Assembly: GCA_900756555.1 (NCBI GenBank)
Contig: CAAEKP010000051.1
Span: 1 to 57,964, forward strand
Source of the DNA: Peptococcaceae bacterium
GTDB lineage: Bacteria; Bacillota; Peptococcia; Peptococcales; Peptococcaceae
Length of the DNA stretch: 57,964 nt
Direction: 5' to 3'
Of the stretch, positions 1-8,068 are shown in pieces. The notes below the pieces were generated by a model. It saw only the letters and a program-made list of their open reading frames with translations, was not told the origin of the DNA and did not search any database. The first letter of the stretch is position 1; the number at the start of each line of letters is the position of its first letter. The position numbers were made by a program, and so were the translations under genes.

Positions 1-18
1 CTCTGGGGCGTTAAACAC

Positions 19-117
19 GTTAGAATGTTAGAATTTTGCCCGCAGCCCTGGTGGTTGACACAAAAAAGTTCTAACATTTCTTCTAACATCCTCTAACATT
101 AAAATACGATGTTAGAA
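19..117. repeat. Cluster of six GTTAGAA / TTCTAAC motifs
   Basis: The heptamer GTTAGAA occurs at 19-25, 27-33 and 111-117, and its complement TTCTAAC at 69-75 and 81-87, with a shortened copy TCTAAC at 92-97. Copies at the two ends point one way and those in the middle the other. An extended copy, GTTAGAATTTTGC, is present at 27-39 and 111-123. A cluster of this density in under 100 bp suggests binding sites for a regulator or initiator, perhaps for a gene left of the window. No gene inside the window starts next to it; the nearest gene ends at 172. Confidence 0.5.
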
Positions 118-171
118 TTTTGCAACAAATATATTAAATTTGCGCTTTCATTGCAATATAGTCTTATCATA

Positions 172-1164
172 TCATGGAATGATTTTCCTGTCAACCAGTT
201 GCGAAAGAATAATTTTCCACTCCTGCTCTCCCAGCTCCCCATGGTAATGCAGCAGCACCATACGCGCAGGCCAGCAGAGCAGATATTCTCTTCGCGGCTG
301 ATTGTTTTCATCATAAAACTGGTATACCTTTGCGCCTGCGGTATCTGGCAACTCTAACTGCTGATAACGTTCTAGCCAGAACTGATGCCAGCCGCTGCCG
401 ATACCAAACAGACGATGTTTATCCTGCCACGGATTTTTGCAGATTGCCGCCACACCGGGCAGTTTCATATCCACAATTTCATAGCATAAATCTAACTGAT
501 AAAGTTCGTCTGGAACGGTATTCTGATAGCAGACGGTTCTCTCCATAGCAACGGAGCTGCTGTGCTCCAACAAAGTTGTGGAAACCCGCTCCTGATCCGG
601 CTGCAAATCCTCCAGCGTTAAGGGCAGCTCATCGTGGTAAAGCTGATGGGATTCTATTGTGCCATCCTCCAAAGTAACAGAATAAGTTTCATCGGCCGGC
701 CGCATCGGTTTCTCTGAGCCAGTGTCCATACCCATCCACGACAGTGTGACAACAACAATCAACAGCACAGCAAGGCTGTCCAGCGCCGCATCGGAAACAG
801 GAAGCTTTTGTCTTAAAACAGGAATTGCTGCAAAACAATACACCAGCAATATGGCCAAAGCTATCAGAAAAGCAAACAGCCCCGTCTCCTGATAAAGTAA
901 AAACGAGGTCAGCAGATACAGCAGCACAAACAGCACCAATAAACCTCTGCCAAGATATCGGCACAGCTTGTTCTGCTGCCTCCGCAAACAGGCAGAAAAC
1001 ACACTGTTAAGCAACGCAGCAGCTACTAACGCCGTAAACGCCAGCTGTAAATTGCTGCTTAAATATGCTGTTGGTTCTTTCAATATCTTTGTTATTTGTA
1101 AGCCCAATAGTATAAGACAAGTAAAACTAAAAATCCAGTTGCCAACTTTTTGGTTTGTATCCAT
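172..1164 (-). CDS. Hypothetical membrane protein with C-terminal soluble domain
   Basis: I do not recognise the family. The 330-residue product has about five hydrophobic segments in its first 145 residues (roughly 9-24, 36-56, 71-92, 94-116 and 126-145), followed by a hydrophilic region of about 185 residues. This region carries repeated WQ/WHQFWLERY-type aromatic patches near the C-terminus and would lie on one face of the membrane. The ATG at 1164 is preceded by a good ribosome site (AAAGGAGAGG). The gene stands alone, divergent from the amidohydrolase gene, and no operon partner is visible to the left. Nothing in the sequence points to a catalytic role. Confidence 0.7.
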   Translation of the reverse strand: MDTNQKVGNWIFSFTCLILLGLQITKILKEPTAYLSSNLQLAFTALVAAALLNSVFSACLRRQQNKLCRYLGRGLLVLFVLLYLLTSFLLYQETGLFAFLIALAILLVYCFAAIPVLRQKLPVSDAALDSLAVLLIVVVTLSWMGMDTGSEKPMRPADETYSVTLEDGTIESHQLYHDELPLTLEDLQPDQERVSTTLLEHSSSVAMERTVCYQNTVPDELYQLDLCYEIVDMKLPGVAAICKNPWQDKHRLFGIGSGWHQFWLERYQQLELPDTAGAKVYQFYDENNQPRREYLLCWPARMVLLHYHGELGEQEWKIILSQLVDRKIIP

Positions 1165-1276
1165 CTGCCGTCCTCTCCTTTTCCGCTCTTTCCATTTTAT
1201 TTTACTCGTATAGATTCATTGTAGCCTGCGCACCTTCCACTGTCAAGCACGAATCTGCACGCAGAGTGCGCACATT

Positions 1277-1318
1277 TGTCAATTCCTGATTGACAGATAT
1301 TTTGTTCAATGTTACCAT
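1277..1318 (+). promoter_or_regulatory. Promoter with overlapping inverted repeat
   Basis: TTGACA at 1290-1295 and TACCAT at 1313-1318 are separated by 17 bp, fitting a housekeeping-type promoter for the amidohydrolase at 1361. A perfect inverted repeat, TGTCAAT (1277-1283) / ATTGACA (1289-1295) with a 5-bp centre, overlaps the -35 hexamer and could be a repressor operator. The regulator is unknown. Confidence 0.5.
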
Positions 1319-1360
1319 GAATTCATAGGTAATTTTTATAATCTGGAAAGGATGATTGTT

Positions 1361-2740
1361 ATGATGAACGAACATTTGCAAGAATGGTATCGGAACAATG
1401 AAGACCGCGTGCGGGCGCTGGCTCACGATATCTGGAGCCATCCGGAAAGCTCCATGCATGAGGCTTACGCCTGCCAGCAGGTGGCACAGTTTATGAGCCA
1501 GGAAGGGTTTACTGTGAAAACAGCGCCGGTATTGCCCGGTGAAAACGCTGTGGTGAATACGGTATACGCCACTTACGGCAGCGGCAAACCGGTGATTGGT
1601 ATTCTGGGCGAATATGACGCACTGGAAGCTCTGGGGCAGAAAGCGGTACCTTACCAGTCCGCCATTGACAGCCCCGGGCACGGCTGCGGTCACAATCTGA
1701 TCTGTGCCTGCTCAGTAGCCGCAGCGTCTGCTTTAAAAGCGGCCATGGAAGCAGAACAGCTGCAAGGCACGCTGGTGTATATCGCCGCACCGTCGGAAGA
1801 AAACCTCTCCGGCAAGGTGTACCTGGCCTCTCAGGGATACTTTGATGATTTAGATGTGTGCCTGTGCTGGCATCCCGGCGGTATGACCACCTGTTTTGAC
1901 AACATTGTCATGACTGCCACCACCAATATTGTTTTTGAATTTCAGGGAAAAACGGCACACGCCGGCGGCGCGCCATGGGATGGCCGCAGTGCCTTAGATG
2001 CGGCAGAACTGATGAGCGTGGGCGTGAACTACCTGCGTGAACACATGACGCCGGACTGCCGTGTGCATTACATCTATCAGGACGCTGGCGCTGCGCCAAA
2101 CATTGTGCCGGAACACGCCTCGGTATATTATTTCATCCGTTCACGGGATGAAAACAATGGGGACCTGGTACAGCGGGTAAAAAATATCGCAGAGGGCGCG
2201 GCACTGATGACCGGCACAACCATGAAATACAACACCCTGACCCATTGCAGCGGCACCGTAACAAGTATGGCGTTAAATCAATTTTGTTATCAGTCGGCGT
2301 TAAAGGTGCCGGCCTTGGAATATACAGAAGAAGAATACGCCTTTGCCAGAGAATTATACTGCAATGTGACCGGCGCAGAACAGCCCCTTGCCGATGAAAA
2401 ACTGCTGCCTGTCAACCTGCACAACCCGATGGAAAATGAACTTTTTGTTGGCGGTTCCAGTGATGTTGGCGATGTCAGCCATATCACACCTACCATTCAG
2501 GTTTGCGGCTGCGGCATGGTGAACAAATTACCTACCCACCATTGGTGTACCACTGCCACCACCGGCACCTCCATTGGTGAAAAAGGCGCCGTGTATGCCA
2601 GCAAACAGTTGGCACAGTGCGGCTACGATATTTTCCAGACGCCAGAAGTCATTGCCGATTTCAGACAATCCTGGCAGCAGTTCAAAGAAGAAAAAAATAT
2701 GCCAGCCTATGAAAAATTCCCCCTGCCGGAATTAAAATAA
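1361..2740 (+). CDS. M20-family amidohydrolase, AbgB-like
   Basis: This is a metal-dependent peptidase/aminoacylase of the M20 family, closest in pattern to the p-aminobenzoyl-glutamate hydrolase subunit B group. Such enzymes hydrolyse an amide bond on an acylated amino acid or dipeptide in the cytosol. Visible motifs are GILGEYDAL, GHGCGHN, PSEEN and CWHPGG, which carry the di-metal ligands, and a central dimerisation domain starting near TAHAGGAPW. The open frame begins at 1352, but that ATG overlaps the ribosome site GGAAAGG; ATG 1361 (or 1364) is the better start and gives about 459 residues. It is a single-gene unit with its own promoter and terminator. No AbgA or AbgT partner is present, so the true substrate is open. 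Confidence 0.88.
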   Translation: MMNEHLQEWYRNNEDRVRALAHDIWSHPESSMHEAYACQQVAQFMSQEGFTVKTAPVLPGENAVVNTVYATYGSGKPVIGILGEYDALEALGQKAVPYQSAIDSPGHGCGHNLICACSVAAASALKAAMEAEQLQGTLVYIAAPSEENLSGKVYLASQGYFDDLDVCLCWHPGGMTTCFDNIVMTATTNIVFEFQGKTAHAGGAPWDGRSALDAAELMSVGVNYLREHMTPDCRVHYIYQDAGAAPNIVPEHASVYYFIRSRDENNGDLVQRVKNIAEGAALMTGTTMKYNTLTHCSGTVTSMALNQFCYQSALKVPALEYTEEEYAFARELYCNVTGAEQPLADEKLLPVNLHNPMENELFVGGSSDVGDVSHITPTIQVCGCGMVNKLPTHHWCTTATTGTSIGEKGAVYASKQLAQCGYDIFQTPEVIADFRQSWQQFKEEKNMPAYEKFPLPELK

Positions 2741-2767
2741 TAATTGCCGCATAGCGCGCACTAACAC

Positions 2768-2804
2768 AAATCCACCTGTCGGTTTCCTCCGCAGGTGGAT
2801 TTTT
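2768..2804 (+). terminator. Intrinsic terminator after amidohydrolase
   Basis: AAATCCACCTG (2768-2778) pairs with CAGGTGGATTT (2792-2802), an 11-bp perfect stem followed by a short T run. It ends the amidohydrolase transcript. The next 50 bp contain near-repeats of TTTTATTCGTTT and no gene. Confidence 0.85.
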
Positions 2805-2859
2805 ACTGTACTGTTCTATTTACTATACTGTTTTATTCGTTTCATTTCTTTTATTCGTT

Positions 2860-4080
2860 TTATTTCTCCAGCAACCAGTCCAGCACGTTTATAACTTGTA
2901 TACCGTCATAATTTCCCACTGTGAACCGCTCTAACGTTAAAACAATTTTTTCATAGTTATCCTTCATGTTATAAAAGGGTTTCATCTCCCGGTCAAAGGT
3001 TTCCTGCGCCGTCATATTGGCTGTCACTTGAAAATAGGTAAGCGTTCCCTGTTTTTGCGCCACAAAGTCTACTTCCGTTGTTTCATACTTACCGATGCAA
3101 ACCTGATACCCGCGGCGCAGCAATTCAAAATAGACCACATTTTCAAGGGAAAATCCTAAATCATAATTTTTTCTGGGCAGAATATGGTTGCGCAAGCCTA
3201 AGTCTATCATGTACCATTTCTTATTGGCTTTCAAAATCTGCTTGCCTGCAATGTCAAAGCGCTCAGCGGGATAAAAGATGAACGACTCCCGCAGGGCTTC
3301 CATATAATCACTGACCGTATTGGGCGAAACCTTTCGTCCGTTGGAACTCAGATAATCGGTAACACTTTTTACAGAAACCGGGCTGCCAATTACACTGGCT
3401 AAATATTTGGCAATAGATTTCAGCAAAGCAATATCTGTAATCTTCCGTTTGGCGGTATCGCTTTCCTTCCGGCTCTGACGGTCTTCTATATCCCGAACGA
3501 TAACGGTGTTATAAATACCTTCCAGATAGATATCCACCTTTTCATCCGTTTTTTCCATAGCCGCAACATAAGGCAGACCACCATAGTTCAGATACTGCGC
3601 AAAAGCGGCTTCCCCCTCCATCCGGGTAAGCGCACAATATTCCCGAAACGAAAGCGGCAGCATGGATATCTCCACATAACGGCCTGTCAGCAAGGTAGCT
3701 AAATCGCCAGAAAGCAGGTAAGCGTTGGAACCGGTAATATAAATATCTGTGTTGTCTTTTACATACAAGCTGTCTACCACTTTTTCAAAACCTGCCACTT
3801 TCTGAATTTCATCCAAAAAGATATAGGTCATTTTATCTGCGCATAATCTTTCTTTCAGATATTGGTATAATTTTTTGTAATCCAGCAATTCTTCAAAATC
3901 TAAATCTTCAAAGTTGATGGAAATAATCTGTTCCTCCGCAACGCCCTGCTCTTTCAAACAGTCCCGATACTGCATCAGCAATGTGGATTTCCCGCAGCGT
4001 CGAATCCCTGTCACTACTTTTATCACGTTGTCGTCTTTCCAGGATAATAAGCGCTGTAAATATTCTGTTCGTTGTACCAC
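2860..4080 (-). CDS. AAA ATPase with C-terminal DUF4143 domain
   Basis: The product is a P-loop ATPase of the AAA_14/DUF4143 type: Walker A GIRRCGKSTLL near residue 25, Walker B-like YIFLDEIQK, sensor TGSNAYLL, then a DUF4143 domain with ATTEVDF-type nuclease-fold residues (ETTEVDFVAQ) near the C-terminus. These proteins are common accessory genes in anaerobes and their role is not settled. The open frame extends to 4137, but a strong promoter lies at 4109-4137, so the GTG at 4080, preceded by GAGAGGTGA, is the likely start (406 residues). It is monocistronic. Three palindromes lie just upstream of its -35 box, so expression is probably tightly controlled. Confidence 0.85.
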   Translation of the reverse strand: MVQRTEYLQRLLSWKDDNVIKVVTGIRRCGKSTLLMQYRDCLKEQGVAEEQIISINFEDLDFEELLDYKKLYQYLKERLCADKMTYIFLDEIQKVAGFEKVVDSLYVKDNTDIYITGSNAYLLSGDLATLLTGRYVEISMLPLSFREYCALTRMEGEAAFAQYLNYGGLPYVAAMEKTDEKVDIYLEGIYNTVIVRDIEDRQSRKESDTAKRKITDIALLKSIAKYLASVIGSPVSVKSVTDYLSSNGRKVSPNTVSDYMEALRESFIFYPAERFDIAGKQILKANKKWYMIDLGLRNHILPRKNYDLGFSLENVVYFELLRRGYQVCIGKYETTEVDFVAQKQGTLTYFQVTANMTAQETFDREMKPFYNMKDNYEKIVLTLERFTVGNYDGIQVINVLDWLLEK

Positions 4081-4108
4081 AGCTATCACCTCTCTTATCA
4101 ATATGCCC

Positions 4109-4137
4109 ATTATAGCATATCCTATGCCGCATTTCAA
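4109..4137 (-). promoter_or_regulatory. Sigma-A type promoter of DUF4143 ATPase
   Basis: On the minus strand TTGAAA (4137-4132) and TATAAT (4114-4109) are 17 bp apart. Transcription would begin near 4102, about 20 bp before the GTG start at 4080, which rules out the longer reading frame starts at 4137 and 4110. Confidence 0.75.
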
Positions 4138-4142
4138 AAAAT

Positions 4143-4240
4143 ATTCCCATTTGGGAATTTATTTTCGATTTTTCCTGGAAAGATTCCCGTTTCGGAATTT
4201 TTCTATAAGATTCGGTGATTATATTCCCGTTCAGGAATTT
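4143..4240. repeat. Three 18-bp palindromic sites with exact 40-bp period
   Basis: ATTCCCATTTGGGAATTT (4143-4160), ATTCCCGTTTCGGAATTT (4183-4200) and ATTCCCGTTCAGGAATTT (4223-4240) start exactly 40 bp apart. Each is a near palindrome built on ATTCC...GGAAT. A shorter TTCCTGGAA lies between the first two at 4172-4180. The first site ends 5 bp from the -35 box of the ATPase promoter; the third overlaps the stop codon of the next gene. The arrangement fits an operator array bound by a dimeric regulator on one face of the helix. Confidence 0.7.
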
Positions 4241-5547
4241 ATTTTTGTTCTTTCTTTTGGCTGCACGGCAATCTCATCTTTCACCACAGCGCCTGTCTTG
4301 TACACCGACAGCAGCAAGCCCAGCAAAAACAGATTGCACACGATGGCTACATTGCCCTGCACAAACAACAGCGGATAAGTACCAATCTGCATAGCGGTAA
4401 AGTTCGTCATTGCATACAGCAAAATCTGAATCATCCAAGTGCTGGTGATGGCTACCACTACCATCTGTCCAAAGGTGCTTCTCACTTTGCGGCAGGCAAA
4501 ATAGCACGCTGCTAATAATACCACATAAGCCAGCAAAATCAGAATAATCGCAAACCAGCCCCACCAACTTAACGCCGCAGTCAACAAATAATTTGTAGAA
4601 ACACTGGGAAGGTTTTCCCGCAAAGTCAGCAAAGTTGTGCCGCCAGCGCCAAACAAACTCGCGCTCTGCACGGCGTCAAGAATTTTACAGGGCAAGTAAC
4701 CTTCGCCCATTGGATCTGCATAAGGATTCAAAAACGCAGTAATGCGTGTGATGCGGTAAGGCTTTGCCAGAATAAATGCTGACAATAACAATGGAGAAAG
4801 AATTACGGATAAGCCCCACCAGCGACTACAGTTAAACCAGTTTTTCCATAGTGCAAACAAAAGCACTGCCATGCAACTGCCAAACACCAGTAAAACAGTG
4901 CACAACTCACCATTACTAAAAAGAGCCGCAAAAAATAATATGGCAAAAAAATTACACCAGTAACCCATCTTACCCGTTCCTTGCTTTGTATATACACCTG
5001 CACAAAAGATAACGGGAAGAAATAAGACCACATAGCTATAAGAATTAGCAAACGAATATGGAGCAATCTTGTCTGTCAAATATGGAATGCCTATTACAGC
5101 CAAAAGAAAATATACATATACAATCCATCGTTTTTCCATCAGCACCGTGTAATCCAACCAGTATCCCAGTACCATCAAGGCTAAACCAATCGGAATGCTC
5201 CATAAATCTGTGATTGCATATCCGGTTCCCATGGCAATTAACAATCTGCCTCGCAGAACCGTACCCAAAATCAGCATCACACCCACCAGCAGCACAATGC
5301 TCCACTCCATCTTAGGCCGATAGATGCGGTCAAACTGGCTGCCTGTTTCCAGCGGGCTGCCCATCTCCGCCACAGCCTGCGCCTCTGCGTCTTCGGCAGA
5401 CATCCTCTCTGCCAGAAAAGCCTCCCGCTGGTCCTCAATGTGCGCCAGCAGTTCTTCCTCCACCACAGGGTGCGCCTTCTTCCAGCGAATCTGCGCACAA
5501 ACCTGCTGCACATACTCCTGCGCTTTATTGGATGGTGGCAAGGCCAT
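4231..5547 (-). CDS. FtsW/RodA-like membrane protein with permease-prefix domain
   Basis: The first 75 residues form a soluble helical prefix (HPVVEEELLAHIEDQ, then a MSAEDAEAQAVAEMG segment) of the kind found in front of PadR-linked membrane proteins. About nine or ten membrane segments follow. The C-terminal half has SEDS-like features: an NPYADPMGEGY loop, a GAGGTTLL segment and a late WWGWFAIILIL helix. This makes it a divergent relative of FtsW/RodA/SpoVE glycosyltransferases, but it lacks the PERHTDFIFS loop present in the cluster FtsW of this window, so enzymatic activity is uncertain. Its start lies 23 bp inside the padR gene, so the two are translationally coupled. Confidence 0.75.
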   Translation of the reverse strand: MALPPSNKAQEYVQQVCAQIRWKKAHPVVEEELLAHIEDQREAFLAERMSAEDAEAQAVAEMGSPLETGSQFDRIYRPKMEWSIVLLVGVMLILGTVLRGRLLIAMGTGYAITDLWSIPIGLALMVLGYWLDYTVLMEKRWIVYVYFLLAVIGIPYLTDKIAPYSFANSYSYVVLFLPVIFCAGVYTKQGTGKMGYWCNFFAILFFAALFSNGELCTVLLVFGSCMAVLLFALWKNWFNCSRWWGLSVILSPLLLSAFILAKPYRITRITAFLNPYADPMGEGYLPCKILDAVQSASLFGAGGTTLLTLRENLPSVSTNYLLTAALSWWGWFAIILILLAYVVLLAACYFACRKVRSTFGQMVVVAITSTWMIQILLYAMTNFTAMQIGTYPLLFVQGNVAIVCNLFLLGLLLSVYKTGAVVKDEIAVQPKERTKINS

Positions 5548-5884
5548 CGCCCCCTTTCAGCACCTGATTGACCGCACCGGCAAAGGTGCGCCATTCGGCT
5601 TCTTTGCTGCTCAGCAGCTTGCGGCCAGCTTTGGTGATGCTGTAATACTTGCGCTTGCGGCCTGTGTCCGCAGTCTGCTCATAGGATTGCAGCAAACCCT
5701 GTTCCTCCAAGTTGTGCAGCAGCGGATACAGCGTTCCCGCTTTCAGCGCAAATACATTGTCAGAGCGCTGCTGCAGCTGCTCTATCATCTGATAGCCATA
5801 CATATCGTTTTCTTCCAGCAATTTGAGCAACAGCATAGTGGTGCTGCCTGTCTGTAAACTTTTGTCGATTGCCATAGGATTCAC
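5525..5884 (-). CDS. PadR-family transcriptional regulator
   Basis: At 119 residues this is a minimal winged-helix repressor of the PadR (s1 type) family. Typical features are the N-terminal MLLLKLLEENDMYGYQMIEQL, the AGTLYPLLHNLEEQGLL recognition region and the GRKRKYYSITKAGRKLL wing. It would bind as a dimer near its own promoter and control itself and the overlapping SEDS-like gene. The ATG at 5884 follows a CGGGGTG ribosome site. No small-molecule signal can be read from the sequence. Confidence 0.93.
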   Translation of the reverse strand: MNPMAIDKSLQTGSTTMLLLKLLEENDMYGYQMIEQLQQRSDNVFALKAGTLYPLLHNLEEQGLLQSYEQTADTGRKRKYYSITKAGRKLLSSKEAEWRTFAGAVNQVLKGGDGLATIQ

Positions 5885-5904
5885 CCCGTTTTTATATATA
5901 GATT

Positions 5905-5947
5905 ATCTATCTATGTGTAGTATATATCGGTCATCTATCTATGTCAA
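5905..5947 (-). promoter_or_regulatory. padR promoter with duplicated operator
   Basis: TTGACA (5947-5942) and TATACT (5924-5919) are 17 bp apart on the minus strand. A 12-bp direct repeat, ATCTATCTATGT, occurs at 5905-5916 and 5933-5944 (28-bp period). One copy overlaps the -35 box and one lies just after the -10 box, an arrangement expected for repression by PadR. Confidence 0.75.
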
Positions 5948-6047
5948 GTAAAAAATAATTGCGCTGTCTTGCTCAACGGCTGAAATTGTGCTAGGATATG
6001 TGATAGAATAAACATAAATTTTGATAACATAAAGGAGCAACATAACT

Positions 6048-7082
6048 ATGATTCGATTTGAATGTGACTACAGCGAAGGCTGCCATCCTGCTATTTTGCA
6101 GCGCATGGTGGAAACCAATCTGGAACAGACCGCAGGCTACGGCATTGACCCACACTGTGAACGGGCTCGCACACTGATTCGTCAGTTCTGCGGCAGCGAC
6201 GCCATTGACATTCACTTTTTAGTGGGCGGCACACAGGCTAACACTACTGTGATTGCTTCCATCCTGCGCGCTCATCAGGGCGTTATCGCCGCGCAGCCCG
6301 GCCATATCAATGTGCATGAAACCGGCGCCATTGAAGCCACCGGCCACAAAGTATTGCCTCTGCCCAGCGAGGACGGCAAAATCACCGCCCAGCAGGTAGC
6401 CGATTTCTGCAAAGCCCACCGGGAGGATTCCTCTTTTGAACATATAGTGCAGCCAGGCATGGTGTATATCTCTCAGCCCACAGAAAACGGCACGCTGTAC
6501 AGCAAAGCAGAATTACAGCAGCTGCATCAGGTTTGCCGGCAAAACGAACTGCCCTTATTCTTAGACGGCGCCCGTCTGGGCTACGGCTTAGCAGCGCCAG
6601 GCAACGATGTCACCATTCAGGATATCGTGGAATGCTGCGATGTTTTCTACATCGGCGGCACCAAAGTGGGCGCGCTGTTCGGCGAAGCGGTGGTAATTGT
6701 CAATGACGCGCTGAAAAAAGATTTCCGCTACCACATCAAACAGCACGGCGGGATGTTAGCCAAAGGCCGTCTGCTGGGGATTCAGTTTGAAACCTTATTT
6801 GAAGAAGGCCGCTACTTGCAGATTGCTGACCACGCCGTACAGTTAGCACTGCAAATCAAGAAAGCCTTCGCCGCTAAAAATATTCCGTTCCTGTATGAGT
6901 CCGACACCAACCAGCAGTTCCCAATCCTGACCAATGACCAGCTGGCAAAATTGCAGGACAAATACGCTGTTTCCCTCTGGGGTAACGTGGACGACAACCA
7001 CAACATTGTGCGGTTCTGCACCAGCTGGGCCACCGAAGAAGCTGCCGTACAGCAGTTGATTGCCGATATTCAGGCACTGTAA
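6048..7082 (+). CDS. Low-specificity L-threonine aldolase-like PLP enzyme
   Basis: The 344-residue product is a fold-type I pyridoxal phosphate enzyme of the beta-eliminating lyase/threonine aldolase group. It should cleave L-threonine or allo-threonine to glycine and acetaldehyde. The PLP lysine is Lys206 in YIGGTKVGALFGEA, the PLP-binding aspartate is Asp173 in FLDGARLGYGL, and the phosphate-binding loop is GGTQANT at 60-66. The ATG follows AAAGGAG with 9 bp spacing. It is a single-gene unit ending at a strong terminator. Other beta-hydroxy amino acid lyases share this fold, so substrate choice is inferred. Confidence 0.88.
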   Translation: MIRFECDYSEGCHPAILQRMVETNLEQTAGYGIDPHCERARTLIRQFCGSDAIDIHFLVGGTQANTTVIASILRAHQGVIAAQPGHINVHETGAIEATGHKVLPLPSEDGKITAQQVADFCKAHREDSSFEHIVQPGMVYISQPTENGTLYSKAELQQLHQVCRQNELPLFLDGARLGYGLAAPGNDVTIQDIVECCDVFYIGGTKVGALFGEAVVIVNDALKKDFRYHIKQHGGMLAKGRLLGIQFETLFEEGRYLQIADHAVQLALQIKKAFAAKNIPFLYESDTNQQFPILTNDQLAKLQDKYAVSLWGNVDDNHNIVRFCTSWATEEAAVQQLIADIQAL

Positions 7083-7113
7083 GAATAAAAATAGAAAAAT
7101 ATAAGGCAACACA

Positions 7114-7171
7114 AAAATAGCTCCTTGTTATTGTCAAAATTCCGAATTGGGACAATACAAGGAGCTATTTT
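7114..7171 (+). terminator. Terminator after threonine aldolase gene
   Basis: AAAATAGCTCCTTG (7114-7127) pairs with CAAGGAGCTATTTT (7158-7171); the pairing continues inward as TTGTC/GACAA with one bulged base. A T-rich tail follows. The loop contains AAAATTCCGAATTG, which recurs at 7269-7282. Confidence 0.85.
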
Positions 7172-7601
7172 AATTTATTTGCTTATTTTATCGTGCGACC
7201 GCAGGAAATCCCTTTGGTGCCTTTGTCTACATAATTTGCATCACACAAGCGGTGGAACTGCCTTTGCCAAAATTCCGAATTGAGGCGGTCATTTTTGCCG
7301 ACTGTCCAAATCGTGGCAGACGAAGTCTGACAAAGATGGACTGTCAAAAAAATGTCCGAAGCACTGAGGGACAGGCAAAGTGCAGTTCCTTAGCACATCA
7401 TTTGAACAAGGGCGGCAACAAAGATTCTCTTGCTTAAACGGATAGGTAAAGGATAGGACATCAATACAACCATTGAACAAGAGTGGGCAATAATAGATTT
7501 CCGCAGACACGGTAGAGATTTATTGGCGCAAGCGCCAACGGCGGCTTACCCGATCAGAAAATCATCGGGCATGGGCATGCCACCCTACGGCACAACCCGC
7601 C
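7172..7601. other. Non-coding region with hairpins and short repeats
   Basis: No credible gene fits in these 430 bp. The stretch holds a copy of AAAATTCCGAATTG (7269-7282; the other copy is at 7136-7149), an imperfect long hairpin (7304-7321 with 7325-7341, core GGCAGAC-GAA-GTCTGAC), a TTGGCGC-AA-GCGCCAA hairpin (7523-7538), a CCCGAT/ATCGGG hairpin (7549-7569) and the palindromic GCATGGGCATGC (7569-7580). Short open frames on both strands have no start context. It may be an interspersed repeat or an untranslated RNA. Confidence 0.5.
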
Positions 7602-8057
7602 CTACGATATATCGTCAACTCTTAACTTTAAATGCAATATTGGAAAAGGATTGCCCTGCTCATCCAGTGGAGAGCGGCTCACAATCTCAAAGCCCAGATG
7701 TTCATAAAATCCTGCGGCCTGCGGATTCTGCTCATTCACATCCACCTGCGTGCAGTGCCACTGGCTCATGGCATACTGCATCAGCTGACGGCCTAAGCCT
7801 CTGCCGCGCTGTGCCGGATACAGAAACAGCATTTCCACTTTTTCCTCCGCTGCACCGATAAATCCTGCCGGCTGATTATCCTGCCAGGCAACCGCCAACT
7901 GCGGCACTGCCAGCAATCCTTCTTTTACTGCCGGGCGCAGTGCGACAATATCGCTCTCCTGTAAAAAATCATGGGTGGCCCGTACAGATTCCTCCCACAA
8001 CGCCTGCAATGGCTCTAATAATGTCTGCCGCTCCTGCGGCTCTGTAATGGTAAACAT
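7602..8057 (-). CDS. GNAT-family N-acetyltransferase
   Basis: A 151-residue acetyl-CoA dependent acyltransferase. The acetyl-CoA binding loop is visible in FLYPAQRGRGLGRQLM, and the C-terminal VDVNEQNPQAAGFYEHLGF strand-helix unit is typical of the YjaB/RimI-like group. The open frame begins at 8078, but the ATG at 8057 follows AGGAG with proper spacing and is the better start. It is the last gene of a seven-gene operon, 11 bp after the MFS gene. The substrate is unknown. Confidence 0.88.
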   Translation of the reverse strand: MFTITEPQERQTLLEPLQALWEESVRATHDFLQESDIVALRPAVKEGLLAVPQLAVAWQDNQPAGFIGAAEEKVEMLFLYPAQRGRGLGRQLMQYAMSQWHCTQVDVNEQNPQAAGFYEHLGFEIVSRSPLDEQGNPFPILHLKLRVDDIS

Positions 8058-8068
8058 ACTGAATCTCC

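Noticed and set aside
2860..4240. Insertion sequence or transposon around the DUF4143 gene
   Set aside because: The palindromes are on one side only and repeat with regular spacing; there are no terminal inverted repeats or target duplications.
4143..4240. CRISPR-like array
   Set aside because: Only three near-palindromic copies with 22-bp spacers that are not unique-length protospacers, and no cas genes.
7523..7861. 112-codon plus-strand frame
   Set aside because: Mostly antisense to the GNAT gene and begins in the hairpin block; proline/serine-rich shadow composition.
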